NCBI GenBank assembly: GCA_049522195.1
Contig: JBEKOB010000004.1
Location: 24,630-88,629 of the forward strand
Length of the DNA stretch: 64,000 nucleotides
From: UBA9647 sp049522195
GTDB lineage: Bacteria > Bacteroidota > Ignavibacteria > UBA10030
Reading direction: 5' to 3'
Position 1 is the stretch's first letter; every line of letters begins with the position of its first letter. Under the pieces are notes generated by a model. The model searched no databases and was not told where the DNA came from. It saw only the letters and a program-made list of their open reading frames with translations. Of this stretch, positions 16,161 through 25,657 are shown one piece after another. A program made the translations under genes and the position numbers.

Positions 16161-17140
16161 TTGCTTTTCGAAAATCGAACCGCATACTTGATGGCTTCGA
16201 GCATGCTGGAGATATCTGCTGAACCCTTTCCTGCGATGTCAAACGCAGTACCGTGGCCGGGTGAAGTCCGTATGATATTAAGTCCGGCGGAGAAATTGAC
16301 CGTTGTCCCGAATGAACTCATCTTCACCGGGATGAGACCCTGATCGTGATACATTGCTAGGATGGCATCGAACGACTTGTACCCGGCGGTCCCAAAAAAA
16401 GCATCTGCTGAGAGAGGGCCCTCGACTTGAAGCCCTGCGCCCTTGAGTGCATCGACCGCGGGCGTTATGATTTCCTTCTCTTCAGAACCGAGTATCCCGT
16501 GCTCGCCAGCGTGCGGATTGAGACTCAGAATGGCGATCCGTGGATTGCTGATCCGAAAGTTCTTCTGCAGCGCCTCAGCGATGATAGTTGCTTTGTCGAC
16601 AATCTTCTCTTTCGTCAGGCCATCGGGGACATTGCGAAGCGGCGTGTGTATTGTAACGAGGCCGATCCGCATCTTGTCTGAGACAAGCATCATTGCGACC
16701 TTGGCGGAACGACTCAGGAGAGCGATCATCTCAGTTTGACCGGGGAAGCTGTACCCGGAGAGTTGCATCGCCTCCTTTGAGACCGGGGCAGTGACCATTG
16801 CGGCAGTCTTGCCGGATGTGCAAAGCTCCACGGCCTTTTCAATTGCGGCCCCCGCTGATTTGCCTGCCCCTTTAGTCACTGCACCATAGCGAATGTCTGC
16901 CCAGAGGCCGTCGCCCACATCGAGGACGGGTATCGAAGCGGCATCCTTCCAGGGGAAAACGACCTTTTGGAGCTTGACCCGGATCTTGAGTTTGTCTCGG
17001 ACATGTTCAAAAATGTTCAGCGGCCCAATGAGCAGGGGAGTGCACAGTTTCCGTGTTCCGGCATGCGCTGCAGCCTTGAGCGCAATTTCAGGTCCAACTC
17101 CGTTGAAGTCACCGATTGTTACAGCTATCAAGGGTTTCAC
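16157..17140 (-). CDS. pdxA: 4-hydroxythreonine-4-phosphate dehydrogenase
   Basis: 327 residues, the normal PdxA length. It oxidises 4-phosphohydroxy-L-threonine with NAD in the DXP-dependent route to pyridoxal phosphate. It opens with IAVTIGDFNGVGPEIALKA; the metal-binding histidines lie in VTIHTPLRNVPDGLT, LNPHAGEHG and AMYHDQGLIPVK; NIIRTSPGHGTAFDIAG closes the active site. The gene overlaps the preceding GWxTD gene and the following ftsE by 4 nt each, so the three are translated as one unit. No pdxJ is seen in the window. Confidence 0.95.
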   Translation of the reverse strand: MKPLIAVTIGDFNGVGPEIALKAAAHAGTRKLCTPLLIGPLNIFEHVRDKLKIRVKLQKVVFPWKDAASIPVLDVGDGLWADIRYGAVTKGAGKSAGAAIEKAVELCTSGKTAAMVTAPVSKEAMQLSGYSFPGQTEMIALLSRSAKVAMMLVSDKMRIGLVTIHTPLRNVPDGLTKEKIVDKATIIAEALQKNFRISNPRIAILSLNPHAGEHGILGSEEKEIITPAVDALKGAGLQVEGPLSADAFFGTAGYKSFDAILAMYHDQGLIPVKMSSFGTTVNFSAGLNIIRTSPGHGTAFDIAGKGSADISSMLEAIKYAVRFSKSK

Positions 17141-18486
17141 AGATTCTCAGCCTGACTCAGTACGTAATTACCGTTCTTTGTGGGATCGATAAAAATGAAT
17201 CTCTTGTGGATCCGGTCATATGTCCAGATTTCCTTCGGACCGGAATTAGGTTGGAGCACTCGCTCAGACTTGGGAGGAGGACCATAGAGGATGAAGATCC
17301 GTCCCCGGTCCGTCTTATAGCCGTCGTTTTCTCTGGCCGTCGAAAACTTGCGCATCGCCTCGTCAACCCTGTAGTAGTATTCAGCCATTGCCTGGTTGTA
17401 GGCGGTCGCCGTATCCTTGTCCCGCACCTTCCAGAATCGATAGAATGACTCTGCTCTTCGTTCGGCGGATCCGGACTGCATACCATCGATTTCGGATTCC
17501 GTGGCGATGTGGCGAAGGGCATCGATGGCGAGATCCGGGTCCGTCAGTGAGAATGGATGGGATGGCCACGTGATATGGAATTGATGAAGATCCTGCTTGG
17601 ATGACTTCCCCGATCGGTATTGAACTTCCAGCGTATAGGAGCCCGGTTCGAGCTTTTCGAGCGGAAGAGGGACATACAGTGTCTTCCAACCCTGAGAGGA
17701 AGACTTCAGTCCATAGAGCACTCCCTGATCCTGAGGGAGAAGATGGAGAACTCCTCGGAGCATAGTGAATCTCGAGCCTTCGACCTTTTGTATCCTTTCA
17801 CCAAATCCATCCGCCTGGCCCGTCAATTTCCATGTCAACGTAAGGCTGTCTTGAGCTGCTGGTTGAAAGAACTCAGTCAAGAATCCTCCTGCATCGGCGA
17901 AGAGGACATTGCCCCCCCGATTCATCGGAACGAACATCTGCGACCCCTCGCTGAGGGCGGGTTGTCTGCACATCACGAGATCTGAGACCTCCAGTGAGCT
18001 AGGCTTCGAGGCGAGGAGCGTAACTTTCCTCGTTTTCTCCATGAACGTCCTGCCCGATTCATGATCGTCGACCGAGAACACGATCGTGTATTTCCCTGGT
18101 GGAGCTGACAGAGAGACAACACCCTGCAAGCTTGGAGTGCGGTCGGATTCTTTTGGAAGGGTTGAGCGCGTGAGCGGAAGCTGCAGAATCTGTCGTGCGA
18201 CCGACAATTTTTGTTCGTTCTGGAGCTCTACAACGAGTTCGCCGTGAGCCACATACTCAGTTCGTTGTGGAGCTGATTCATTGCGGATGAAAATGAAGAA
18301 ATTCTGTCCGATGCGATAGTGAATGTTCAGTTGCATCGTTGAGGAGTCGGCATTGAAGAGCGCCAGAGCTTCATAGGAGATGGGCGAGTTCGGATTACGG
18401 CTTTCACTCTCTTCAAAGCGGGTTTGAGATGTGACGTGTGCTGCCCCAACAATCAGGCATGCCGCGAGCAGCGAAGTGAGTCTCAT
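17137..18486 (-). CDS. GWxTD-domain-containing secreted protein
   Basis: 449 residues with a signal peptide (MRLTSLLAACLIVGAAHVTS). The ATG at 18486 is preceded by GGAGGGA; an open frame reaches further upstream without support. The C-terminal ~80 residues form a GWxTD domain: FYRFWKVRD, YYYRVDEAMRKFS, then GYKTDRGRIFILYGPPP and EIWTYDRIHKRFIFID. Here Trp of GWxTD is Tyr-like (GYKTD). The front part is beta-rich. GWxTD proteins are common in FCB and Acidobacteria lineages and have no proven function. It overlaps pdxA by 4 nt. Confidence 0.85.
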   Translation of the reverse strand: MRLTSLLAACLIVGAAHVTSQTRFEESESRNPNSPISYEALALFNADSSTMQLNIHYRIGQNFFIFIRNESAPQRTEYVAHGELVVELQNEQKLSVARQILQLPLTRSTLPKESDRTPSLQGVVSLSAPPGKYTIVFSVDDHESGRTFMEKTRKVTLLASKPSSLEVSDLVMCRQPALSEGSQMFVPMNRGGNVLFADAGGFLTEFFQPAAQDSLTLTWKLTGQADGFGERIQKVEGSRFTMLRGVLHLLPQDQGVLYGLKSSSQGWKTLYVPLPLEKLEPGSYTLEVQYRSGKSSKQDLHQFHITWPSHPFSLTDPDLAIDALRHIATESEIDGMQSGSAERRAESFYRFWKVRDKDTATAYNQAMAEYYYRVDEAMRKFSTARENDGYKTDRGRIFILYGPPPKSERVLQPNSGPKEIWTYDRIHKRFIFIDPTKNGNYVLSQAENL

Positions 18487-18617
18487 AGTTCCCTCCAGCT
18501 CCCTGAATTCATCGCTAGTGACTGTCCAGGATCGGTGCGACGCCCTGGCTTTGAAAGGTAACAAGAAAACGCTAAGGGGGCAATGCAACCCTCTCATTTT
18601 TGCAGATCACTGACGGC

Positions 18618-20099
18618 TCATTTCCAGCGACGAAGAAACTCGGTGAGCAGACGCACCCCGATGCCGGATGCGCCTTTCTGAGTGTACTCTCCGTTCTCTT
18701 CGAGTATTGCAGTCCCCGCGATGTCGAGATGAGCCCATTTGTACGACCCGATGAACTTTTTCAAGAACCATGCCCCGGAGATGGCGCCGGCCCATCGTCC
18801 GCCGGTATTCTTCACATCTGCGACATCGCTTTTAATCAGTTTCTCATACTCGTCGAACATGGGTAGCTGCCAGACACGCTCGTGCGTGGCTTCACCAGCC
18901 AGGCTAAGCTTCTTCATCAATGCATCGTCGTTTCCGAGCATACCTGAGGCTTGGTGACCGAGGGCCACGACGACTGCTCCTGTAAGCGTTGCGAGGTCAA
19001 TGACAGCTGAGGGCTTGTATTGTTCAGCATATGCCAGAGCATCGGCGAGTATTAAACGTCCTTCGGCATCCGTATTATCGATTTCAGAAGTCTTGCCGTT
19101 GTAATGACGGATGATATCCCCGGGACGAATGGAACTGCCGCTTGGCATGTTCTCAACGCTTGGAATGAGTCCCACAATATGCACCGGGAGTTTCAGCCGG
19201 GCTGCGGCCTCGAAAGTACCAATAACGGCCGCTGCGCCCGACATATCCATCTTCATTTCCGCCATACCGGCAGACGGCTTGATAGAGATCCCTCCGGAGT
19301 CGAACGTGACTCCTTTTCCCACCAGAATCACGGGGCTCTTCCTGGTGTCTCCATACTCAAGAATGATGAATCGCGGCGGGTGGATGCTTCCCTGGCTGAC
19401 TCCCAGGACACCCCCCATACTCAGCTCTTTGATCTCACGTTCATCAAGAATGGTCGCATTGTAGCCGCATCGCTCCGCTGAAAGGCGTGATGCCTCTGCA
19501 AGGGTTTCTGGATAGATCTCATTCCCCGGCGCGTTCGCCAGATCACGGGCCAGGTAGGTTCCTTCGCAGACGATTTGAGCCCACTCTGTGGCCTGACTTC
19601 CTGCCTTCAATTTGGCAGCGTCTTCTGTGCAGAAAGTAATGTTTAGAAGTTTGGGGGGAGCGTCGGGTTTCTTGGAGATGTATTTGTCATACTTATACAG
19701 CGCTAAGATGGCGCCCTCTGCAAGTGCAGAAACAACCGATTGATAATCCGCTGCGACGGGCGGGATGAACATCGCCAGGCTTCCTGCTTTGAGCGATCGG
19801 GCCCGCTTTGCTGCTGCGGCTGAACTTCGACGGTATCGTTCAAGCGACAGTTTGCTCCGTTCTCCCAATCCGGCGAGAACGATGCGGCGCACCTTGCCGC
19901 CCCTCCGTGCATACAGCACATGCGTCTCACCTTCTTTGCCGACAAAGTCGCCTAGCTCGGCTGCCGGAACTCGTACCCCGAGTTTGCGACCTATGGACGA
20001 GACTTCGGTTGAAAAAAGCTTCTTGTCCTGATGAACGAACATGGCAACAACGTCTGAGGTATTCTTGTTCAGCGAGGATTTTTCAAATGCGATCTTCAT
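18618..20099 (-). CDS. pepA: leucyl aminopeptidase (M17)
   Basis: 493 residues. A two-metal M17 aminopeptidase that removes N-terminal residues in the cytoplasm. The catalytic half shows VGKGVTFDSGGISIKPS (metal Lys and Asp), KMDMSGAAAVIG, and the family signature NTDAEGRLILADAL with Asp/Glu ligands and the Arg. The N-terminal macro-like domain occupies about 1-165. I start at ATG 20099, preceded by CGGAGCTCGT; an ATG six codons upstream would overlap the previous gene. It follows nrnA after 10 nt, so the two are co-transcribed. Confidence 0.94.
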   Translation of the reverse strand: MKIAFEKSSLNKNTSDVVAMFVHQDKKLFSTEVSSIGRKLGVRVPAAELGDFVGKEGETHVLYARRGGKVRRIVLAGLGERSKLSLERYRRSSAAAAKRARSLKAGSLAMFIPPVAADYQSVVSALAEGAILALYKYDKYISKKPDAPPKLLNITFCTEDAAKLKAGSQATEWAQIVCEGTYLARDLANAPGNEIYPETLAEASRLSAERCGYNATILDEREIKELSMGGVLGVSQGSIHPPRFIILEYGDTRKSPVILVGKGVTFDSGGISIKPSAGMAEMKMDMSGAAAVIGTFEAAARLKLPVHIVGLIPSVENMPSGSSIRPGDIIRHYNGKTSEIDNTDAEGRLILADALAYAEQYKPSAVIDLATLTGAVVVALGHQASGMLGNDDALMKKLSLAGEATHERVWQLPMFDEYEKLIKSDVADVKNTGGRWAGAISGAWFLKKFIGSYKWAHLDIAGTAILEENGEYTQKGASGIGVRLLTEFLRRWK

Positions 20100-20109
20100 A
20101 CGAGCTCCG

Positions 20110-21096
20110 TCAGACAATGTACTGTTTCGAGCTTGCGACGACCCGCTCGCGGATCATCTCCAAACGGGCTGCCGGGATACGTGCACCGGCCGCATTCTTG
20201 TGTCCGTTACCGCCGTATTCCTGAGCAAGTTTGTTCACTGCGATATCACCTCGCGAACGGAAGCTCACCTTGACTTCCTCGCGCAGTTCCGTGAACATCA
20301 GTCCTATCTGCACGCCGGCAATGGTGAGCGTGTAATTGATGAAGTTCTCGATATCTTCTTCTGTGGTCCCCGTTTTCTTAAACATCTCCCACGTGACGAT
20401 CATAGACGCCACTTTGCCGTCGTGAGCAAGCTGGAGCGTTGACAAGGCGTGACCAAGGAGCTGCAGGCGATTGGCTGTCCCTTGTTCGTAGATCTTCTGG
20501 TATGCCTCGACAGGGTTCGCACCATGATCAAGCAAGTCAGCAATGATCCGATGAATCGTTGAATCGGTTTTCGGGAATCGAAAAGAACCGGTATCCGTCA
20601 TGATGGCCGCATACAGCGGGACAGCGAGATCCGGTGTGAGGCACTCTTTGTCCATGGAGAGCAACAGGCTATACAGAATTTCCCCCGTTGCCGCTGTCTC
20701 TGGATCAACGATATACAAGTCAGCGAAGGGGAGCTGATCGAGATGGTGATCGATGCACACCTTCACCGCCTTGCTATTGGCGATGTATGGTTTCAAGCTT
20801 TGGAGCCGCTCGAGCTGGTTCGCATCGAGGACAATGATCGCATCTGCATTGAGAACCATATTCGCGTGTTGAGCGGGATCAAACTGCTCGATAATGCCTT
20901 TTGTGTCGAGAAATGCACAGTTCGCCGGAAGCGGGCTGTGGTTGAGAACGGCAACGATCTTGCCATGGGAGGTGAGGTAGCGCGCAAGGGCAAGTTCGCT
21001 CCCAATGGCATCCGGGTCCGGGTTGACGTGAGTCGTCACTACGAACTTGTCATGCTGCGCAACGATTTGTCGGAATTCTTCGAAGGCTTTTTCCAT
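20110..21096 (-). CDS. nrnA: DHH/DHHA1 nanoRNase / pAp phosphatase (NrnA-like)
   Basis: 328 residues. The DHH half has VVTTHVNPDPDAIGSELAL (first metal motif), IVLDAN and the DHH signature VCIDHHLD; the DHHA1 half ends with GGNGHKNAAGARI, which contacts RNA. NrnA enzymes degrade 2-5-nt RNA and often dephosphorylate pAp to AMP, taking the place of Orn in genomes lacking it. Start and length match the family. It is followed by pepA. Confidence 0.92.
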   Translation of the reverse strand: MEKAFEEFRQIVAQHDKFVVTTHVNPDPDAIGSELALARYLTSHGKIVAVLNHSPLPANCAFLDTKGIIEQFDPAQHANMVLNADAIIVLDANQLERLQSLKPYIANSKAVKVCIDHHLDQLPFADLYIVDPETAATGEILYSLLLSMDKECLTPDLAVPLYAAIMTDTGSFRFPKTDSTIHRIIADLLDHGANPVEAYQKIYEQGTANRLQLLGHALSTLQLAHDGKVASMIVTWEMFKKTGTTEEDIENFINYTLTIAGVQIGLMFTELREEVKVSFRSRGDIAVNKLAQEYGGNGHKNAAGARIPAARLEMIRERVVASSKQYIV

Positions 21097-21122
21097 CGGC
21101 GGTCCAGGTATGATTCAGGTAT

Positions 21123-21158
21123 AAAAAAAGGTGTGACCGAAGCACCGAGCCACACCTT
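21123..21158 (-). terminator. intrinsic terminator after korB
   Basis: Read on the minus strand: stem AAGGTGTG / CACACCTT with a 14-nt loop, followed by seven T. It ends the korA-korB transcript 21 nt after korB. Confidence 0.88.
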
Positions 21159-21178
21159 CAATCGCCCCTTCACGAGTA

Positions 21179-22231
21179 TCACTGAACAACCCAGGTTTCC
21201 CCGGAGTTCAGAAGCTTTTTGAAATCACCAATGCCCCGCTTCTCCTGTGCGAATGCGATCTGGCGCTCCATCTCGGCTTCATACACCGGGCGGTCAATTG
21301 CCAGGAAGATGCCGACGGGGCGGGGGAGATGCGGTTTGTACGTCATATCAGCCAGAATGAAGGAGAGCGTCGTATCCTTCTCGTTGTGGACAAGGAGATC
21401 ATTCACCGAGTTTTTCCCATCCTTCAGGGAGACGACTTCGGGGCTGAAACCATTCAGTTTGATGCCTTTGTCTTTCTCCTTGCCAAAGAGGAGAGGTTTT
21501 CCGTGCTCGATGAACACGACGTTGTCGTCCTTTGTCTCTTTCTCAGTGAACGGGAAGAATGCGCCGTCGTTGAAGACGTTGCAATTCTGATAGATTTCGA
21601 CGAACGAAGTCCCTTTGTGTTCCGCAGCGCGCTTGATGATCCCCTGCATATGTTTCGGGTCCCTGTCAAGCGTCCTTGCAACAAATGTGGCGCTAGCGCC
21701 GAGTGCCAGAGCCGCCGGATTGAACGGATAATCGACCGAGCCGTATGGCGTCGACTTCGTAACCTTGCCCATTTCCGAGGTGGGCGAGTATTGCCCCTTT
21801 GTCAGCCCGTAGATCTGATTGTTGAACAACAGAACCTGGAGATCCAGATTGCGCCGCATCAGATGAATGAAATGGTTTCCGCCGATGCTCATCCCATCTC
21901 CGTCGCCGGTGACGACCCACACTGAGAGGTCAGGTCTGGCAATTTTCAGGCCGGATGCTACCGCAGTCGCTCGACCGTGGATGCTGTGAAATCCATAGGT
22001 CTCCATGTAGTACGGAAAGCGGCTCGAACAACCGATACCCGATACGAAGACCATTTTGTTCTTTGGGATCCCGAGATCGGGCATCACTCTTTGCGTCTGA
22101 GCGAGGATCGAATAGTCGCCGCAACCCGGGCACCATCGAACATCCTGATCGCTCGAAAAGTCTTTGGCTGTGTACTTTGGTACCGGAATCTCGTTTGTGC
22201 CTTTCATAATCTCTTCGACAAGCGTGCTCAT
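21179..22231 (-). CDS. korB: 2-oxoacid:ferredoxin oxidoreductase, beta (TPP) subunit
   Basis: 350 residues. The catalytic TPP subunit of a 2-oxoacid (probably 2-oxoglutarate) ferredoxin oxidoreductase. VRWCPGCGDYSIL carries a conserved cysteine pair, GIGCSSRFPYY a further cysteine, and WVVTGDGDGMSIGGNHFIH is the TPP/Mg motif ending in the LLFNNQIYGLTKGQYSPTS block. It overlaps korA by 4 nt. It forms acyl-CoA and reduced ferredoxin, and can run reductively where ferredoxin is low-potential. Substrate identity comes from the two-subunit KorAB layout, not from residues I can verify. Confidence 0.9.
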   Translation of the reverse strand: MSTLVEEIMKGTNEIPVPKYTAKDFSSDQDVRWCPGCGDYSILAQTQRVMPDLGIPKNKMVFVSGIGCSSRFPYYMETYGFHSIHGRATAVASGLKIARPDLSVWVVTGDGDGMSIGGNHFIHLMRRNLDLQVLLFNNQIYGLTKGQYSPTSEMGKVTKSTPYGSVDYPFNPAALALGASATFVARTLDRDPKHMQGIIKRAAEHKGTSFVEIYQNCNVFNDGAFFPFTEKETKDDNVVFIEHGKPLLFGKEKDKGIKLNGFSPEVVSLKDGKNSVNDLLVHNEKDTTLSFILADMTYKPHLPRPVGIFLAIDRPVYEAEMERQIAFAQEKRGIGDFKKLLNSGETWVVQ

Positions 22232-24069
22232 TTTATCCCTTTCAGAGTTTCTTCAATTACTTTCTCCAGTTCGACCGACCTGAAGGGGAGACCGCGGACC
22301 CTATTGAATCCCTTCGCGGGTACAAGGAACTCCGATCGCAGCACCTTCACCAGCTGACCGAGATTGATCTCCGGAACAAGTATCTGCTTGAACTTGCTGA
22401 GAATTTCGCCGAGGTTTTTCGGTAACGGGTTCAGATAACGGAGGTGGAGATGCGAAACAGAATTCCCTTTCTTCTGTTGACGCTCAACGGCAGTCCTGAT
22501 GGCTCCGTAGGTACCACCCCAACCGACCACGAGGAGTTCACCCTGCGGTTCGCCGTCGACCTTCGCAAGCGGTATGTCGTTGGCAATGCGCTGGATCTTT
22601 TCTGCGCGGAGGTGAATCATCAGATCATGATTATCGGGTTCGTAGTTGACGTTCCCGGTGATGTTCTGTTTCTCGAGTCCGCCAATGCGATGTTCCAAGC
22701 CCGGGGTTCCCGGTATCGCCCATGGACGTGAGAGTGTTGCTTCATCACGTGCATAAGGCATGAAGCCCTCCGGGTTTGTGACGAACTTGGGAGAGATGTC
22801 CGGCATCTTGTCGAAATCCGGAATGAGCCACGGCTCGGATCCGTTCGCAAGATATCCGTCCGTCAGAAGCAAAACCGGAGTCATGTACTTAAGAGCGATA
22901 CGACACGCTTCAAACGTCGCATCAAAACAATCTGATGGAGTGGAGGCTGCGATTACCGGCACCGGAGCTTCTCCGTTCCTGCCATACAGGGCCTGCAACA
23001 AATCTGCCTGCTCAGTTTTCGTTGGAAGTCCTGTGCTCGGTCCGCCTCGTTGAACGTTGCAAATGACCAGCGGTAGCTCAACCATCACTGCCAGACCAAT
23101 AGCCTCGGTCTTTAACGCCACCCCAGGACCGCTCGTTGTAGTTATGCCGAGCGCGCCTCCAAACGAAGCGCCGATCGCCGAAGTAATTCCGGCAATCTCA
23201 TCTTCGGCCTGAAAAGTCTTGACTCCATGGCTCTTGTAGAGCGAGAGTTCATGGAGAATGTCGCTGGCCGGAGTGATAGGGTAGCTGCCCAGGAAAAGCT
23301 GCATACTGGCTTTTTTTGCAGCAGCCATGAAGCCCCACGCAACCGCCTGATTGCCTGTAATATTACGGTATCGTCCCGGTGTAAGCTTCGCAGGAGCGAC
23401 ATCGTATCGCACGGAGAAGATCTCCGTCGTCTCGCTGAAATTCCATCCCGCCTTCAACACCCTGGTATTCGCTTCCAGAATGTCCGGTTTGTTCTTGAAC
23501 TTTACCTTCAGCCATTCGATGGTTGTCTCCAGCGGCCGGCCGTACATCCAGTACATCATTCCCAGGGCGAAGAAGTTCTTGGAACGGTCCACGAATTTGC
23601 TGGAGATGTTGAGATCCTGCAGAGCAAGGGCGGTCAGCTTGCTGATGTCGACTTCGTGTACCGTGTATTTCTCTAGCGATCCGTCCTTCAGAGGATTCTG
23701 CGCATACCCAGCGAGCTTGAGATTCCTGTCGTTAAAACCATCAGTATTGACGATGATGGATCCGCCCAAAATGAGGCTCGAGAGATTGACTTTCAAAGCC
23801 GCGGGATTCATGGCGACCAGAACGTCGCAGTGGTCACCCGGCGTGTGGATCTCTGTGCTTCCGAAGTGGATCTGGAACCCGCTGACGCCAAAAAGTGTCC
23901 CTGCGGGTGCCCGAATTTCGGCCGGGTAGTCAGGGAGCGTGCTCAAGTCATTTCCGAGAATTGCAGTCGTATTGGTGAACTGCGTTCCCGTCAGCTGCAT
24001 CCCGTCGCCCGAATCGCCTGCAAAACGTATGGTTACTTCATCAACGTTTTCTATCGTTTTCTGTGACAT
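22228..24069 (-). CDS. korA: 2-oxoacid:ferredoxin oxidoreductase, fused gamma-alpha subunit
   Basis: 613 residues. The N-terminal ~190 form the gamma domain (IRFAGDSGDGMQLTGTQF, AMNPAALKVNL); the rest is the alpha subunit (GNQAVAWGF, LGSYPITPASDILHEL, FQAEDEIAGITSAIGASF, TTTSGPGVALKTEAIGLA). This fusion is the KorA type seen in Bacteroidota, Chlorobi and actinobacteria. No delta ferredoxin subunit is present, so electrons go to a free ferredoxin. It leads a two-gene operon with korB. The 235-bp gap upstream holds its promoter. Confidence 0.92.
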   Translation of the reverse strand: MSQKTIENVDEVTIRFAGDSGDGMQLTGTQFTNTTAILGNDLSTLPDYPAEIRAPAGTLFGVSGFQIHFGSTEIHTPGDHCDVLVAMNPAALKVNLSSLILGGSIIVNTDGFNDRNLKLAGYAQNPLKDGSLEKYTVHEVDISKLTALALQDLNISSKFVDRSKNFFALGMMYWMYGRPLETTIEWLKVKFKNKPDILEANTRVLKAGWNFSETTEIFSVRYDVAPAKLTPGRYRNITGNQAVAWGFMAAAKKASMQLFLGSYPITPASDILHELSLYKSHGVKTFQAEDEIAGITSAIGASFGGALGITTTSGPGVALKTEAIGLAVMVELPLVICNVQRGGPSTGLPTKTEQADLLQALYGRNGEAPVPVIAASTPSDCFDATFEACRIALKYMTPVLLLTDGYLANGSEPWLIPDFDKMPDISPKFVTNPEGFMPYARDEATLSRPWAIPGTPGLEHRIGGLEKQNITGNVNYEPDNHDLMIHLRAEKIQRIANDIPLAKVDGEPQGELLVVGWGGTYGAIRTAVERQQKKGNSVSHLHLRYLNPLPKNLGEILSKFKQILVPEINLGQLVKVLRSEFLVPAKGFNRVRGLPFRSVELEKVIEETLKGIK

Positions 24070-24239
24070 AAAGGGCTGATTTCCTTACAGTTATGCTCCG
24101 TAAAATGAAGCCATTATTCAATTAAACTACCACAATTTCTCATTTTTTGCACGAAAAGTCAAGGCGATGTCGCTACCGATTTGATGCCCCCAAAGCAAGT
24201 TCGGTTCGCATCAGGCTACCCTCGTCTTCGCAATACTCA

Positions 24240-24278
24240 ACAAAAAAGCCCACCGCTTAGTTCAGGCACGGTGGGCTT
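24240..24278 (-). terminator. intrinsic terminator after rplI
   Basis: Read on the minus strand: stem AAGCCCACC / GGTGGGCTT, followed by a T-rich run. It ends the rpsF-rpsR-rplI transcript. The other ~200 bp of 24070-24304 hold the upstream region of korA. Confidence 0.88.
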
Positions 24279-24304
24279 CCCAATTCGGAATGTTCGTTCC
24301 GCAT

Positions 24305-24748
24305 CTACTCGCGGACGACCCAGACCTTCAGATTCCCGATCACACCGCCGGGCAACTTCACGTTGACCGTGTAGATGCCGAGTGCCTTGATCGAATCTTC
24401 GAGCTCAATATGCCGCTTGTCGATTGTGAGCCCTTTCTCTTTGAGCGATTCGGCAATCATCTGTGATGTTACTGAACCAAACAACTTCTCGTCTTCACCA
24501 ACCTTCATCTGAATTGTGATGGACACTTTCTCGAGTTCTGCCGCAAGCTTTTCAGAGGCGCGTTTTTCCTTGTCGAGCGCACGAACGTGCTGCTTTTTCT
24601 CTTCCTCGAGTTGCTGGATGCTGCTCGCAGTCGCCAGATAGGCGATGTCGCGGGGAATCAGATAGTTGCGTGCGTATCCTTCCTTCACCTCGACGACGTC
24701 TCCGATGTGCCCAAGCTCCGAAAATTCCTGTCGTAAGATTACCTTCAT
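24305..24748 (-). CDS. rplI: 50S ribosomal protein L9
   Basis: 147 residues. KVILRQEFSELGHIGDVVEVKEGYARNYLIP is the N-domain that binds 23S rRNA, followed by the long connecting helix (about 40-75, Glu/Lys-rich) and the C-domain with KLFGSVTSQMIAESL. The ATG at 24748 has AAGGAG seven bases upstream; a TTG two codons earlier is not used. It is the last gene of rpsF-rpsR-rplI. Confidence 0.97.
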   Translation of the reverse strand: MKVILRQEFSELGHIGDVVEVKEGYARNYLIPRDIAYLATASSIQQLEEEKKQHVRALDKEKRASEKLAAELEKVSITIQMKVGEDEKLFGSVTSQMIAESLKEKGLTIDKRHIELEDSIKALGIYTVNVKLPGGVIGNLKVWVVRE

Positions 24749-24791
24749 TGTCAAACTCCTTCGATCGAATAGAGACTCAAACTGTTCTTTA

Positions 24792-25085
24792 TTACTTCAC
24801 TGCATCTGAGACAAAGGGGAGAAGTGCGAGATGGCGCGCCCGCTTGATTGCGGTAACGAGCATCCGTTGATGCCTGGCGCATGTCCCCGTGATCCGTTTG
24901 GGAATGATCCGACCCTGCTCAGACACGAAGCGCTGAAGTTTCTTATCGGCCTTGTAATCGACAAAATCTTCCTTGTTGTCGCAGAAGCGGCAGGTGCGCT
25001 TTTTTCTGATCTGTCCAGATGATCCACGCTGTGATGAGCCGCGGCGATCGCCCTGACGGCTTGTGCTGTTCCTTGTGTATGCCAT
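24792..25085 (-). CDS. rpsR: 30S ribosomal protein S18
   Basis: 97 residues. A basic, disordered leader (about 1-30) precedes KRTCRFCDNKEDFVDYKD-like core sequence, then LQRFVSEQGRIIPKRITGTCARHQR and the terminal helix. CRFC plus TCARH form a zinc-ribbon-like Cys set (C+ form of S18), so zinc dependence is likely. It sits between rpsF and rplI; the ssb gene often found between rpsF and rpsR is absent. Confidence 0.96.
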   Translation of the reverse strand: MAYTRNSTSRQGDRRGSSQRGSSGQIRKKRTCRFCDNKEDFVDYKADKKLQRFVSEQGRIIPKRITGTCARHQRMLVTAIKRARHLALLPFVSDAVK

Positions 25086-25148
25086 TGTTCAAATTCCTTT
25101 GGGATATTTCCTGAGTTCGATGAGTTAGTCGTGACCTGAGGTAAAACC

Positions 25149-25586
25149 TCAGGCCGATGGAGCTGCCGGGCTTGGAGCCGGTGCTGCTTCTGGTGCGGCA
25201 GCCTTGGGTGGTTCCTCTGGTTTGACCTCTGCTGCGGCCGGTTGTTCCGCTGCGAGAAGGGCGGCGGCGGAGCGGGCCTTGAGTGCCCGCTTGTCGAGCA
25301 CGAGACTCAGATACCGGAGGATGTTCTCATCGAGGAAATAGTGCCGTTCGAGTTTTGCGATGACGTCACCGGGAGCGCCGAACTCAATGACGACATAGAA
25401 CCCGTTGTTCTTCTTCCTGAGGGGGTAAGCAAAGCGCTTCCGTCCCCATTTCACGAACTCGCGAATTTCTCCGCCGTTCTTCGTGATAAGGTCCTTCACT
25501 TTCTCGATCACTGCATCAATTTGATGGTCATCGAGGGAAGCATTGACAATGAAGGTCGTTTCGTAGACCCGTTTGACATCAGACAT
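25149..25586 (-). CDS. rpsF: 30S ribosomal protein S6 with Ala/Pro-rich tail
   Basis: 145 residues against about 95-110 in most S6. The core (1-100) has YETTFIVNASLDDHQIDAVI, the FVKWGRKRFAYPLRKKNNGFYV strand pair that binds 16S rRNA and S18, and ERHYFLDENILRYLSL. Residues ~105-145 are almost only Ala, Pro, Glu and Lys and are probably disordered. It is the first gene of the rpsF-rpsR-rplI unit, 71 nt after pth. Confidence 0.95.
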   Translation of the reverse strand: MSDVKRVYETTFIVNASLDDHQIDAVIEKVKDLITKNGGEIREFVKWGRKRFAYPLRKKNNGFYVVIEFGAPGDVIAKLERHYFLDENILRYLSLVLDKRALKARSAAALLAAEQPAAAEVKPEEPPKAAAPEAAPAPSPAAPSA

Positions 25587-25657
25587 AGTGCTGGTTCCCT
25601 TTGGACTGGTATGAGATACGGCCCCGGCTGTTTGAGCTGCTCAAGCCGGAACAGGGT

